Below are positions 16,058-25,171 of a stretch of DNA of 64,000 nt, piece by piece; positions within the stretch are counted from its first letter, which is position 1; every line of letters begins with the position of its first letter. Both the position numbers and the translations under genes were made by a program. Source of the DNA: an uncultured Duncaniella sp. (GTDB taxonomy: Bacteria; Bacteroidota; Bacteroidia; Bacteroidales; Muribaculaceae); contig CAJTMH010000005.1 in the NCBI GenBank assembly GCA_910577255.1, positions 124,001 to 188,000 on the forward strand, in the 5' to 3' direction. Below the pieces are notes generated by a model, which was not told the DNA's origin, searched no databases, and was given only the letters and a program-made list of their open reading frames with translations.

Positions 16058-16906
16058 TCAGTAGCCATAGGGATTGGTGGTGGGTGAGCCTACGGTGAGC
16101 ACAGGTTTCTCGGGCGGTGCTATGGTGGGGTTATAGTTCTGCCTGTGGGAATGGCGTTCGCGGTTCTGCTGCACGGCATTATAGATTATTCCTCCCACGT
16201 CGATACCTATCGCTGCATCCTTGGTTATACGGTAATAAGGCATGACAATAGGTTGGGCATGCCATTCGCCCGATGATGTCCGGTAGCTCTGTCCCCCCAC
16301 TTTCACACCCCAGCGGTTATTGATGCGGTAGTCGAAATATCCCCCGAATGTGGTGAGGTTCATATATCCGGCGATTGACGGCCGCAATCCTGATGTGTTG
16401 TTATAATAACTCCCGAAGACTGTCACGCCGAGATGTTCGTTAAAATCGTAGGAGATTGAGCCGCCGAAGCCAAGAGAGCGGGTCAGCCCTCCGTAGTATC
16501 CATACTTCACAGCTGCGGCATAAGCGCTGACAGAGAGATTGCCGAAGCGTTGGGCGAGAGTGAGGCGCCCGGTCTCCATTCCCATCATGCCGGGCATGGC
16601 AAGCATTGAAGTCTCGCCATAGAGTCCACCGTTGTCCCAGGCTGCAATTCTTCCCCATTGTGGCATAGTGTAGTGGAATGACGGGGCCGTCAGTGTGCTG
16701 GCCGGGAGAGATGTGTCAGTCTCAGGGTGATAGACCGGCACCTCAGTGTCAGGTTTTTCACTGTGCGGCGAGCCGGCAGGGGTTGATAGGGCTGCCGCAG
16801 GCGTGGCCACCGGTGCTGTTGAGAGTGAATCGGGATGCTCGGTCTGGGCCGACAGATTCATGGCTGCGGCAAGAATGATGACGCTGATTGTCGGGCGTAG
16901 ATTCAT
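16058..16906 (-). CDS. Secreted beta-barrel-like outer membrane protein
   Basis: A 282-residue protein with a signal peptide (residues 1-20, ending NLSAQ), then a Ser/Thr/Pro/Ala-rich linker to about residue 70. About 200 residues of alternating aromatic and glycine-rich strands follow (KYGYYGGLTRSLGFGGSISY, WGVKVGGQSYRTSSGEWHAQ). The pattern suggests an 8-12-strand outer-membrane barrel. No specific family is recognised. It stands alone between the thiamine promoter and a small cytoplasmic gene. Confidence 0.7.
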   Translation of the reverse strand: MNLRPTISVIILAAAMNLSAQTEHPDSLSTAPVATPAAALSTPAGSPHSEKPDTEVPVYHPETDTSLPASTLTAPSFHYTMPQWGRIAAWDNGGLYGETSMLAMPGMMGMETGRLTLAQRFGNLSVSAYAAAVKYGYYGGLTRSLGFGGSISYDFNEHLGVTVFGSYYNNTSGLRPSIAGYMNLTTFGGYFDYRINNRWGVKVGGQSYRTSSGEWHAQPIVMPYYRITKDAAIGIDVGGIIYNAVQQNRERHSHRQNYNPTIAPPEKPVLTVGSPTTNPYGY

Positions 16907-16936
16907 TAGGTGTGAGGATAGGGTTCAGATGCAAAG

Positions 16937-17437
16937 TTATGAAAAATTCCTTGACGACGAGGTCGTGCATGGCGATTTTGGCAATGCTTTAACATTTGTT
17001 TTGGAGTTGTTTGCCGATCGGATGGTATGTCGCGCCTCAGCACGTCGGCGACGTTCGAGTTCACGACGCTGACGGCGGTTGAGCAATATGGCAGGAGCTG
17101 ATTCTTCCTGTAGCGGAGTCTCGGGGATGAGTTCTTCGTCAGCCTGGATAGGTGTGACGCACTTCTGTTTGGCTTCACGACGTCGTGCGGCTGCCTCGCG
17201 GGCACGTCGTGAACGCTCGATGGCCTTGTCGATTTCGGGATAGAGCAGCGTGAAGACTATGCGGGCTATCTCGCTGTGGTTTTGGAGGTCGGGAGTGATA
17301 CCTGTGGCCAGGTAGTTCTCAATGATTTCCATTGTTTCAAGAGCCTCGTCGGGGCGGTGTTCGAGGACCACGAGCGATGAGTGGATGCGTAACATGATGT
17401 CGTCATAAACTTTTTTTGATACAGGAAGTTTTTTCAT
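16937..17437 (-). CDS. Conserved-looking helical protein with basic C-terminus
   Basis: A 166-residue protein without signal or membrane segments. The N-terminal 95 residues are helical. The rest is very rich in Arg, Lys, Glu and Ala (RRAREAAARRREAKQK, RRQRRELERRRRAEARH), which suggests a coiled or nucleic-acid-binding tail. No family is recognised. A promoter-like TATCTTTG lies on the minus strand at 17485-17492, about 48 bases upstream of the start. Confidence 0.65.
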   Translation of the reverse strand: MKKLPVSKKVYDDIMLRIHSSLVVLEHRPDEALETMEIIENYLATGITPDLQNHSEIARIVFTLLYPEIDKAIERSRRAREAAARRREAKQKCVTPIQADEELIPETPLQEESAPAILLNRRQRRELERRRRAEARHTIRSANNSKTNVKALPKSPCTTSSSRNFS

Positions 17438-17577
17438 GGTATTATAGGATTATAAGTTTGTGATTAGTTTGATTGATTAGGTCACAAAGATACTATCTCA
17501 ATTTGCCATAAAAGGTGCGATAATGTCGTTTTGATTGAGTAATTTTGCACCCGGAAAAAAATGATGAAGATTTGATT

Positions 17578-18366
17578 ATGATAAAAGCTGTGTTTTTTGA
17601 TATCGACGGTACTCTTGTGCCTATCGGAAGTGGACGAGTCCCTGCTGATACACGCCGTGCGCTTGCCGAGCTGCGTGCCAAAGGCGTGAAGGTGTTTATT
17701 TCGTCAGGACGCCACATAGAATGGATTGACAATCTTGGCGATCTGGAGTTTGATGGTTATGTAACCGTCAATGGAGCCCTTTGCCTCGGTCATGACGGCA
17801 GGACACCTATATTTACGCGTCTTATCGACAAGGGGGATGTAGAGCGCCTGGTTGATTTCTCGGCGGGCAGCAGCATGCCGTTTGTGGTGGTGCCGGCGCG
17901 GGGTGGGATTTTCACCACTGCTATCGATGATAATTTCCTGGTGGTGGCTGAAATGCTTCATTTACCGCAGGTGCCTGTGAGAAGCATTGAGGATGCGAAG
18001 GCGTGTGATGTGGTACAGATGATGGTGTTTGGCTCTCATGAAGAAATCGAGGCCTCCGGACTGTTCCGGGATGTGCTTACCGGATGTGAACCGACAAGCT
18101 GGTGCCCCTATTTTGCCGACATAATTCCTAAAGGCAGTGACAAGAGTGTGGGCATCGACCGCATGATAGAACATTTCGGTATTGATATTTCGGAAACGAT
18201 GGCTTTCGGTGATGGTGAAAACGATATGGGGATGCTGGAACATGTGGGGCTCGGTGTGGCCATGGGAAATGCTCTCCCTGAGGTCAAGGCTGTTGCAGAC
18301 TATGTCACAGCCGATGCTGATGACGATGGAATCGGGAAGGCTCTTCGACACTTCGGCGTGATATGA
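17578..18366 (+). CDS. Cof-type HAD phosphatase
   Basis: A 262-residue HAD-superfamily hydrolase of the Cof/YbiV class, probably a cytoplasmic sugar-phosphate or nucleotide phosphatase. Motif I is FFDIDGTLVP near residue 6, motif II is VFISSGR near residue 42, motif III is the lysine in PKGSDKSVG, and motif IV is MAFGDGENDMGML. The cap domain lies between motifs II and III. I chose the ATG at 17578, since MIKAVFFDIDG is a standard Cof N-terminus; an upstream in-frame start at 17545 would add 11 unlikely residues. It converges with the pullulanase gene onto the hairpin at 18395-18434. Confidence 0.92.
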   Translation: MIKAVFFDIDGTLVPIGSGRVPADTRRALAELRAKGVKVFISSGRHIEWIDNLGDLEFDGYVTVNGALCLGHDGRTPIFTRLIDKGDVERLVDFSAGSSMPFVVVPARGGIFTTAIDDNFLVVAEMLHLPQVPVRSIEDAKACDVVQMMVFGSHEEIEASGLFRDVLTGCEPTSWCPYFADIIPKGSDKSVGIDRMIEHFGIDISETMAFGDGENDMGMLEHVGLGVAMGNALPEVKAVADYVTADADDDGIGKALRHFGVI

Positions 18367-18394
18367 ACAGGAGGGATATAGAATGAAAAGTACT

Positions 18395-18434
18395 CAGGGG
18401 CGGCAGCTTTCATAATGGAAAGCTGCCGCCCCTG
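18395..18434. terminator. Bidirectional terminator between HAD and pullulanase genes
   Basis: A perfect 17-bp stem (CAGGGGCGGCAGCTTTC) with a 6-base loop lies between two convergent genes. Confidence 0.85.
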
Positions 18435-18477
18435 TTATAAGAATAGTGTAGCTAAAATGTCTGGTTTTTTCTTCTGC

Positions 18478-20475
18478 TTATTTGGTCAGGGCAAGGATGA
18501 GGGCCGAACGGGGAGCCACGCTGAGTTTTCCCCCGCGGGTAGTACCCATGCCTGAGGCGTTGATGCGGCCGTCCTCGGCTATGATGGTCCAGTCACCTTT
18601 GGGTATCTTAACTTCGCGGACTTCGTCAGAGCCGTTGAACACGAGCTTGATTTCCTTCCAGCTGTCACCGTTGGCATGTCCGGTAAGAGAGTAGGAGATA
18701 AGGTTGGGTTCCTTGACATTGTCGAATTTCAGATGCTTGCTTACGTCCTCGGCTGTGGTCATGCGGAAGGCGGGATGCTCTTTACGGAGCTTGATGAGTT
18801 CCTTGTAATAAGCGAACTGCTCGGCATTCTGATGCTTCAGATTCCAGTCGATGGCATTGATTGAGTCAGGAGAATTGTAGGAGTTGTGGACACCCTGCTT
18901 GTCGCGGAAAAGCTCTTCGCCGGCAAACATGAAGGGGGTGCCCTGCGATGTCATGACGATGGTCTGTGCCAGACGAGCTGCGCGCTGACGTTCGGCGTCG
19001 GTGGCGTCGGGCATCGACTTGCGGAGTTTGTCGGTGAGCATGAGGTCGTCATGGCATGACACGTAGTTGATTATCTGGGTCGGTGCGGCAGCGTAGGGGA
19101 ATTTTGAGTTGTTGCCTTTGCTGTAGTCGACCTGTGGATGGGCTGTGGCACCTACTATGCCGATTTTCACGGTCTCTTCCTGTCCCGGCTTCCCGGTGGC
19201 AAAGCCGCGGTCAGCTGCATTGGAGTAGTGTCCCTTGATGGCGTCGCGGATGTCATCGCTGAACACTGCTATCTGAGGCATCTTGGCCACGTTCTCCTTG
19301 AGTGCGCGCTGATCGGCAGGGAGTGGGGAGTCACCGGCTGTCCAACCTTCTCCGTAGACGAAGATGGATGGATTGATTTCTTTAAGCGCAGCCGCTACCT
19401 GGTTCATCGTCTCGATGTCGTGGATGGCCATGAGGTCGAAACGGAAACCATCGATGTGGTATTCCTTGGCCCAGTATTTCACAGAATTGATGATGAAGTC
19501 GCGCATCTGTTGGCGTTCTGAGGCGGTCTCGTTGCCGCAACCTGAAGCGTCGCTGTAGGTGCCGTCCTCGCGGTGGCGGTAGTAATAGCCTGGTGCTGTG
19601 AGCGAGAAGTTGGAGTCGTCGTTGTCGGCAGTGTGGTTGTACACTACATCCATTATCACGCCTATCCCGTTGTCATGCAGGTTTTTGATCATCTCCTTCA
19701 TTTCTGTCACACGCGCTGCGGGATCGGCAGGGTCGGTCGAGTAGGAACCTTCAGGGGCGTTGTAGTTAAATGGGTCATAACCCCAGTTATACTGGTTTGA
19801 AGGCAGATTGGCCTCGTCGACGCTGTTGTAGTCATAGGATGGGAGAATGTGGATGTGGGTTACACCGAGTTCCTTGAGGTGGTCCACACCGGTGGCCTCA
19901 CCTTCGGGATTGGTGGTGGATGGCTCGGTGAGGGCAAGGAATTTGCCTTTGTGCACTATGCCTGATGATGGGTGCTGCGAGAAGTCGCGGTGGTGCATCT
20001 CATAGATGACGGCATCGTTGATATGTGCTATTTCAGGGCCACGGTCAGAAGCCCAGCCTTCAGGATCGGTGGTGGCGAAGTCGATGATGGCGGCGCGTTC
20101 ACCGTTGGTGCCTACTGCTTTGGCCCATACGCCGGGTGTTTCTTTAAGCCATTTTCCGTTGTCCTTTACAGAAAAAGTGTAGAATGAACCGTAGAGTTGA
20201 CGAGGTACACTGGCTATCCATGTGCCGTTGGTACTGCGTTGCATTTCGAGAGTGTCGGTGGCTGGGGTGTTACGGTCTGTACTGTAGAGCATCACTCGAG
20301 CCGCTTCGGCTCCAGGTGACCAAAGACGCCAATGAGTGCCTTTGGAATTGACTGTGAGTTCGAGGTCTTCACCTGAATAGGAGGGATAGGCGAGGTACTT
20401 GGCATCGACGCTCTGGGCTGATGCTGCCGCCCCGCAACAAACGGCTACGGTAGTCACGATAGTCTTGAGTTTCAT
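18478..20475 (-). CDS. pulA: Type I pullulanase (GH13)
   Basis: A 665-residue secreted or periplasmic debranching enzyme that cuts alpha-1,6 links in pullulan, glycogen and starch. It has a signal peptide (1-20), then a CBM48-like N-domain (WRLWSPGAEAARVMLYS) and a GH13 barrel. Visible GH13 regions are VIMDVVYNHT, the nucleophile Asp in GFRFDLMAIHD, the acid/base Glu in VYGEGWTAG, and YVSCHDDLMLTDKL. The sequence before the barrel (INDAVIYEMHHRDFS) matches pullulanases of subfamily GH13_14. It is a single gene with its own terminator at 18395-18434 and is not in a Sus cluster. Confidence 0.93.
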   Translation of the reverse strand: MKLKTIVTTVAVCCGAAASAQSVDAKYLAYPSYSGEDLELTVNSKGTHWRLWSPGAEAARVMLYSTDRNTPATDTLEMQRSTNGTWIASVPRQLYGSFYTFSVKDNGKWLKETPGVWAKAVGTNGERAAIIDFATTDPEGWASDRGPEIAHINDAVIYEMHHRDFSQHPSSGIVHKGKFLALTEPSTTNPEGEATGVDHLKELGVTHIHILPSYDYNSVDEANLPSNQYNWGYDPFNYNAPEGSYSTDPADPAARVTEMKEMIKNLHDNGIGVIMDVVYNHTADNDDSNFSLTAPGYYYRHREDGTYSDASGCGNETASERQQMRDFIINSVKYWAKEYHIDGFRFDLMAIHDIETMNQVAAALKEINPSIFVYGEGWTAGDSPLPADQRALKENVAKMPQIAVFSDDIRDAIKGHYSNAADRGFATGKPGQEETVKIGIVGATAHPQVDYSKGNNSKFPYAAAPTQIINYVSCHDDLMLTDKLRKSMPDATDAERQRAARLAQTIVMTSQGTPFMFAGEELFRDKQGVHNSYNSPDSINAIDWNLKHQNAEQFAYYKELIKLRKEHPAFRMTTAEDVSKHLKFDNVKEPNLISYSLTGHANGDSWKEIKLVFNGSDEVREVKIPKGDWTIIAEDGRINASGMGTTRGGKLSVAPRSALILALTK

Positions 20476-20567
20476 GCGTTTGAATTAAAGTTGAAAAGAT
20501 TTTGTTGTGAAAAGTATGATGTGGGATGTTAAAATAATCAAAGGTGTGGAGACCTGTTTATGAGTAG

Positions 20568-20619
20568 CAGAGGGGTAAAACGGTAGTATCTGCTGCAGGC
20601 ATGCCGTTTTACCCCTCTG
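20568..20619 (-). terminator. Hairpin terminator after the coiled-coil lipoprotein gene
   Basis: A perfect 16-bp stem (CAGAGGGGTAAAACGG) with a 20-base loop lies 18 bases beyond the lipoprotein stop. Confidence 0.75.
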
Positions 20620-20636
20620 TTGTCGGTTATAGTCAG

Positions 20637-21518
20637 TTAGTCCACCTGGATTACCAGGAAGTTGGAGAGCTGCCAGAATTTTTCGGGATTAGTGATGCGG
20701 ATCACTTTCTGTCCGTTCACGTCAACGATCTGGTATGAGTCGGCAGGCTGTTGTGTGAGCACCTTTGCCTTCTTGCTGTGGGTGGGAATTTCGGTCAGCG
20801 CACGGCGGTCAGCTGTGGTGAAGTATGATTCGTCGAAGTCACCCTTCATGACTTTTGTCTTGCGCAGGAAGCCTGACTGGAGGATTTTCTTCTCCTTCAG
20901 CTCTTTGCTTGTGCCGATGGCATAGTGGCATGCGTTGAGCTCGTTGGTCGCTGCTGTGGCTTCTTCCTGGGCGGCGGTCTTCTGTGCGCGTTCAATGGTG
21001 AGGCCTGTGTTGAGCGAGTCAACGGTGGTATTAAGGGTTGTAACCTCTGTGTTGAGGGCTTCGATGCGGATGTTGGCGCTGGCCAGCATATTGTTGAGAG
21101 TGGCTATTTCGGTCTGCTGCTCGGCCACTTGTGTCTTGAGGTTGGCGATGGTGCGTTTGAGTGTTGTGCTTTCGCCTCCTGTGGCTGCGAGTTTCTTTTC
21201 AAGTTCTTCCAGGCGCTCGCGACGTTCCTGGAGAGCCTGTTGGATGGCAATCATGTCGTTTTTGATCTGCTCCTTGCGTGATGCTGATTCACCGCCAAGG
21301 GAGCTTGGTGTGGAGATGATTTTTTCCAGATCTTTTATCTGATTCATGCCGTCGGAGATGTCATTGACAAGCACGAGAAGACTGTCCTGAGTGGCAAGTG
21401 TCTTGCGGAGGTCACCCTTAAGTTGCTCGTTCTGAGCTTCGGCGTTCTTTAGTTTGTCACCGTTACAGGCAGTAAGCAGGGATACTGCGACAACTGCCAA
21501 TGCTGCAATCTTTTTCAT
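20637..21518 (-). CDS. Coiled-coil lipoprotein
   Basis: A 293-residue lipoprotein. The signal peptide ends in the lipobox LLTAC (C18). A long coiled coil follows from about residue 22 to 190, with heptads interrupted by a Gly/Ser-rich break (SSLGGESASRK). The C-terminal globular part of about 90 residues has KVMKGDFDESYFTTADRRAL and KAKVLTQQPADSYQIVDVNG. The upstream extension of the frame to 21773 overlaps rsmI and lacks a signal, so the ATG at 21518 is the start. Bacteroidales genomes carry similar periplasmic proteins whose role is not established. Confidence 0.85.
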   Translation of the reverse strand: MKKIAALAVVAVSLLTACNGDKLKNAEAQNEQLKGDLRKTLATQDSLLVLVNDISDGMNQIKDLEKIISTPSSLGGESASRKEQIKNDMIAIQQALQERRERLEELEKKLAATGGESTTLKRTIANLKTQVAEQQTEIATLNNMLASANIRIEALNTEVTTLNTTVDSLNTGLTIERAQKTAAQEEATAATNELNACHYAIGTSKELKEKKILQSGFLRKTKVMKGDFDESYFTTADRRALTEIPTHSKKAKVLTQQPADSYQIVDVNGQKVIRITNPEKFWQLSNFLVIQVD

Positions 21519-21552
21519 AGAGATGTAGTTGAAAAATGAGAATGGTGGATAA

Positions 21553-22263
21553 TTATTCCTTGTATTTGTTCTTGTGGATGCGTGGGCCGCCGTTGTCGGG
21601 AGCACCCACAATGATAACAATTTCTCCTCGCGGAAGGTTTTCGGCGAAGTAAGATGCGAGTTCTCCGAGGGTGCCCCAATGGGTGGTGTCGTGGAGTTTT
21701 GAAATCTCGCGTGACACGGAGGCGGGACGGTCGTAGCCACATACTTCAGCGAGCTGCTCGAGGGTCTTGACAAGGCGCAGGGGGGATTCGTAGATGATTG
21801 ATGTGCAGTCGTTGGATGCTATTTTTTCCAGACGGCTCTGACGCCCTTTTTTAGGCGGAAGGAATCCCTCGAAAGTGAAGCGGTCGCAGGGGAGCCCGGA
21901 GTTGACGAGTGCCGGGACAAAGGCCGTAGGGCCGGGAAGTGTCTCAACCTCGATGCCTTCACGGCGGCATTCGCGGGTGAGGAGGAAGCCCGGGTCGCTG
22001 ATGCCGGGGGTGCCGGCATCGGATATCAATGCCACGGTCTCGCCTCCTAATAGTCGGTCGACTATGGGACGTACGGTGGCATGCTCGTTAAATTTGTGAT
22101 GGCTGGCGCATGGGGTGGTGATGCCGAAATGACGCAGCAGCACCGAGGAGGTTCGGGTGTCCTCGGCGAATATCTGCGAGCATTCCTTGAGCACTTCTAC
22201 AGCGCGAGGTGTCATGTCTGCCATATTGCCTACCGGGGTAGGGACGATATAGAGTTTTCCCAT
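21553..22263 (-). CDS. rsmI: 16S rRNA 2'-O-methyltransferase RsmI
   Basis: A 236-residue tetrapyrrole-methylase-fold enzyme that uses SAM to methylate the ribose of C1402 in 16S rRNA. Motifs are YIVPTPVGNMADMTPRAVE at the N-terminus, AEDTRTSSVLL, the SAM loop ALISDAGTPGISDPG near residue 79, and PGPTAFVPALVNSGLP. The length is typical of Bacteroidetes RsmI, which lacks the small C-terminal domain of the E. coli protein. The gene lies 34 bases upstream of the lipoprotein gene on the same strand. Confidence 0.95.
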   Translation of the reverse strand: MGKLYIVPTPVGNMADMTPRAVEVLKECSQIFAEDTRTSSVLLRHFGITTPCASHHKFNEHATVRPIVDRLLGGETVALISDAGTPGISDPGFLLTRECRREGIEVETLPGPTAFVPALVNSGLPCDRFTFEGFLPPKKGRQSRLEKIASNDCTSIIYESPLRLVKTLEQLAEVCGYDRPASVSREISKLHDTTHWGTLGELASYFAENLPRGEIVIIVGAPDNGGPRIHKNKYKE

Positions 22264-22347
22264 GCGTTTCTATCAGAATTGGTGATTTGTGATTTTTTTG
22301 ATTATGGACACCGCGGTGACAGTGGCGGTGATGAGGGTCGGCGCGGA

Positions 22348-22980
22348 TCAAAAATGACGGCGCACGATGGCCATGAATTCTTTCACGTCGTCGCTGTCAG
22401 GGTCCCAGCAGAGGTCGTTGTAGAAGTATTCCTCGGCTTCGTCGAAGTCCGACATCGTGGCGATGACGTTGAGTGTCTCGTCAAACTCATCCTGGGAGTT
22501 GCGGAATAGTTCGCGGCGGAAACGGAATTTATCGTTGAGCGTAAAGGCCTTGAAGATGTTCTGGGCTCTCTGGCGTGAGAGTTTCTCATCGAGGGTCATT
22601 GATGGCTCTGCGTCCTCGGTCTCTTCAAGTTGTGCCGACTCGGCTATTGATTGGGCATCGGTGTGGGGCATGGGAGCAGGTTGAGGCTCGGGGGCTACTG
22701 ACGGTCCACTGATGTGGTGGGCCTCTTCGCTGCCGGTCTCAGTGACTGTTGTCTCATCCACAAAATCATCGTTGTATTCCTCCTCGTCTGGAAGGGTGAT
22801 ATGGGACTCTCCCTCAGAGTCTGGCTGCAGACGACGGGCGAGCTCCTCGGCCTTTGAACGAAGCAGAGAGCGCATCTCGTCGGTGGTCTCATCGCCACGG
22901 TTGATTTGCAGAAGAAGAAGTCCCTCGATCTCGTATGCGAGGTTTAGCAGCTCCAGGCTGTTGTTGTCTATTTTGTTCAT
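22348..22980 (-). CDS. Acidic protein of unknown function
   Basis: A 210-residue cytoplasmic protein, very acidic, with no signal peptide. The first 60 residues are helical (LLNLAYEIEGLLLLQINRGD, SLLRSKAEELARRL). A disordered Glu/Pro/Thr-rich middle (65-130) and a C-terminal helical domain of about 80 residues (LSRQRAQNIFKAFTLNDKFR, RRELFRNSQDEFDETL) follow. The C-terminal part looks like the most conserved piece. It lies between rsmI and a PBP4-type gene. No function can be assigned. Confidence 0.75.
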   Translation of the reverse strand: MNKIDNNSLELLNLAYEIEGLLLLQINRGDETTDEMRSLLRSKAEELARRLQPDSEGESHITLPDEEEYNDDFVDETTVTETGSEEAHHISGPSVAPEPQPAPMPHTDAQSIAESAQLEETEDAEPSMTLDEKLSRQRAQNIFKAFTLNDKFRFRRELFRNSQDEFDETLNVIATMSDFDEAEEYFYNDLCWDPDSDDVKEFMAIVRRHF

Positions 22981-22992
22981 AGTCGTCGTATT

Positions 22993-24351
22993 CTACTGCA
23001 AACTTACATTAAATTTTTCTAATAGCAAACGCTGCAACTCATTTTTTAGGGCTGCACGGCTGCATCGGAATCCGTTTGCCATGAAAACAATGATGTGGGT
23101 GGGAGTGCCGTCTTCGTCGAAAAGATAGCCGCCGTAGGATTGCACTCCCTTCATGGAGCCTGTCTTCATGGCCACACGCCCCTCGAGCGGAGTGTCGGCA
23201 AGGAAGGCACGCATCGTGCCGTCGTAGCCGGCACGTGGAAACAGATTGGTGTAATCGTTTGAGAAATCGTCGAGGAGCATATACTTATATATGTCGGCAA
23301 GAAAGCGTGCGGTGAGACGGTTGTCGCGCGACAGACCGCTGCCATCGATTATCGTCACACCATAGTCGCTTATTCCGGCCATGGTCCACACGGCTTTCTC
23401 TTCGGCTATGGCATCGGCTCGTGTCCCGCCTGGTGTTATGGCGCGCAGCATCCCTTCGGCCATCAGGTTGTCTGACCGGAACATGAGGCTCTGCATGATA
23501 GCTGCGAACGTAGGTGACTTATGGGTGTAGATGATGCGTGATTCGGACGGATGCGCCACTTGCGTGCCGCCTACCTCTATTCCCATATCCGCCAACGTGG
23601 TGATGATTTCATGTCGCATCACCTTCGAAGGATAAGGCATGGAAAAAGTCTCGCTGTAGCCGCGTCGCAGGTTGCCGCTAACGGTGAATGTCTCTGAACC
23701 GTCGCGACGGTCTACCTTGACTCCGCGCTTTGTGCGATTGACGTAATTGAACTTAAGGTCTGGGACGAAAGGGGAGGAGTCGCCCGACGGAAGCCTCAGC
23801 CTGAACCTGTTGTCGCGGAAATTTGCACCCTGGAGCCTCGCTCCGTAGTACCATGGGATATCTTCTGCCATCCATCCCGCCGGCGTGGTAGCGTCAGGAA
23901 AGTCGCTCTCGTCGATGATGACATCTCCTTCTATGCTGCTGATACCGATACGTTTCAGGGCAATGGCTATGCTGTCGGCAAATCCACGTGAGTCGGGCAG
24001 GTACTGCGACTCGATGGTGGGATCGCCGGTGACACGCACCATTAGATTGCCGTGGAGGACACCATCGGCTATAGCGCCCTCAGCCACAACCGGAGTGAAA
24101 AACTGCTCGCTGCAGTCGGCAAGATTGAGTAGCGACGCTACGGTCACTGATTTCATTACCGAAGCCGGGATGAGTGGCCGATCGACGTTTTCAGCCACAA
24201 GATCGACGCCGAACCTCAGGTCATGGATGAGGATGGCAGTGCGGGTGGTGTCGATCCCGGCAAGCTTGAGTGGAAAACAATATGCGAAAAATCCCGCCGC
24301 CAACATGGCAACAGATAAAATTGTCCGTTTTAGAAATATATTGAAATTCAT
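22993..24351 (-). CDS. dacB: PBP4-type D-alanyl-D-alanine carboxypeptidase
   Basis: A class C low-molecular-weight penicillin-binding protein of about 452 residues that trims or cleaves peptidoglycan peptides in the periplasm. With residues numbered from the upstream in-frame Met at 24366, the active-site SxxK is S69-V-M-K72 in PASVMKS. The SxN motif is SDN in FRSDNLMAEGML, and KTG appears in VAMKTGSMKGVQSYGG. The N-terminal hydrophobic stretch (FLKRTILSVAMLAAGFFAY) is a signal peptide or anchor. I prefer the ATG at 24351; 24354 and 24366 are in the same frame. The gene is last before the tRNA-Lys locus. Confidence 0.92.
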   Translation of the reverse strand: MNFNIFLKRTILSVAMLAAGFFAYCFPLKLAGIDTTRTAILIHDLRFGVDLVAENVDRPLIPASVMKSVTVASLLNLADCSEQFFTPVVAEGAIADGVLHGNLMVRVTGDPTIESQYLPDSRGFADSIAIALKRIGISSIEGDVIIDESDFPDATTPAGWMAEDIPWYYGARLQGANFRDNRFRLRLPSGDSSPFVPDLKFNYVNRTKRGVKVDRRDGSETFTVSGNLRRGYSETFSMPYPSKVMRHEIITTLADMGIEVGGTQVAHPSESRIIYTHKSPTFAAIMQSLMFRSDNLMAEGMLRAITPGGTRADAIAEEKAVWTMAGISDYGVTIIDGSGLSRDNRLTARFLADIYKYMLLDDFSNDYTNLFPRAGYDGTMRAFLADTPLEGRVAMKTGSMKGVQSYGGYLFDEDGTPTHIIVFMANGFRCSRAALKNELQRLLLEKFNVSLQ

Positions 24352-24453
24352 CATCAGAAAGGTCAAAATAGGGTGGTAATCCCCTTTAAAAACATAAATT
24401 CACCACGAAATTAAGCATAAATTGGCATTTTGCGACAAAAAAAGTGTAAAATA

Positions 24454-24486
24454 TTTGCAAAATAAAAAAAAACTCTCTACCTTTGC
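24454..24486 (+). promoter_or_regulatory. Promoter for tRNA-Lys
   Basis: TTTG at 24454-24457, 21 bases, then TACCTTTG at 24479-24486, about 100 bases before the tRNA. Nothing else of note is seen in the leader between them. Confidence 0.8.
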
Positions 24487-24586
24487 ATCGCTTTTTAAGG
24501 GAACGCCCTTAGCAACGGTCGAGAGCGACCACGAGCCTCTCCAGGTTTTCCGAGGTAGAAAGTTCTCCTTGCAACAAAAAGCACAT

Positions 24587-24659
24587 GATTCGCTAGCTCA
24601 GCTGGTAGAGCACAACACTTTTAATGTTGGGGTCCTGGGTTCGAGCCCCAGGCGGATCA
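24587..24659 (+). tRNA. tRNA-Lys(TTT)
   Basis: A 73-base tRNA with acceptor stem GATTCGC/GCGGATC, D-arm TAGCTCAGCTGGTAGAGCA, anticodon loop CTTTTAA (anticodon TTT), T-loop GGTTCGAGCC and discriminator A. CCA is not encoded. An integrase gene lies 510 bases downstream on the same strand, so the 3' end of this tRNA is the likely attachment site of the element. Confidence 0.97.
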
Positions 24660-24682
24660 CTGAAGGGTTTATCAATCCGACG

Positions 24683-24717
24683 AAAACCTCTGAAAATCAC
24701 CGATTTTCAGAGGTTTT
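24683..24717 (+). terminator. Terminator of tRNA-Lys
   Basis: A perfect 16-bp stem (AAAACCTCTGAAAATC) with a 3-base loop ACC; the descending arm ends in TTTT. Confidence 0.85.
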
Positions 24718-24776
24718 GCTTTATGCCCTCTATCCCCAATCATTGCAAAATATTGAAGTATCTGGTGTGCAAAAAG

Positions 24777-24959
24777 GGTACACTTAAAATTGTACCGCCA
24801 ACTGTACCCTCTTAAAGATTTATTTCGTTATTTTTCAACGATTTGCGCATGATATGGACTGCTAATGAATGTACCCTTTTCAGGTGTGTCGAGGGTACAA
24901 TATCAAGTGGAGATGTGGTACATTTCAAGTGTACCACAAACGATGTACCACAGTGTACC
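24777..24959. repeat. Cluster of nine TGTACC/GGTACA sites
   Basis: The hexamer TGTACC occurs at 24791, 24803, 24870, 24930, 24944 and 24954, and as GGTACA at 24777, 24894 and 24917. The four tRNA-proximal copies other than 24791 extend to TGTACCCT or TGTACCC. The four integrase-proximal copies extend to TGTACCAC. About 0.1 copies would be expected by chance in this length. The position between tRNA-Lys and the integrase gene suggests arm-type integrase or excisionase sites. No gene is otherwise seen in 24660-25171. Confidence 0.75.
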
Positions 24960-25115
24960 ACGCCCTCTCTATCAATACTTCCGGCAGAATAAATGGTTGT
25001 CTGAAGTGTTAAAAAAGGGTGCGAAACGAGGGTGCAGATTGGCAGATTATGTGAATTTGGGCGTTTTGCACCCTCGCTACCCCGATAATTTCATACGTTC
25101 TTTGGCTTTTACTAC

Positions 25116-25146
25116 TTGTAAAACCGAGAAAAATTTTGTATCTTTA
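25116..25146 (+). promoter_or_regulatory. Promoter of the integrase gene
   Basis: TTG at 25116-25118, 20 bases, then TATCTTTA at 25139-25146. This is one base off the consensus, 25 bases before the ATG. Confidence 0.6.
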
Positions 25147-25171
25147 GTTTAACCATTAAAGCCACAAACAA

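Noticed and set aside
24422..24815. Open frames running through the tRNA-Lys locus
   Set aside because: They cover the tRNA and its promoter and have no protein features.
24777..24959. Reading the TGTACC cluster as a CRISPR array or replication iterons
   Set aside because: Units are 6-8 bases, both orientations, irregular spacing, with no cas or rep gene nearby.
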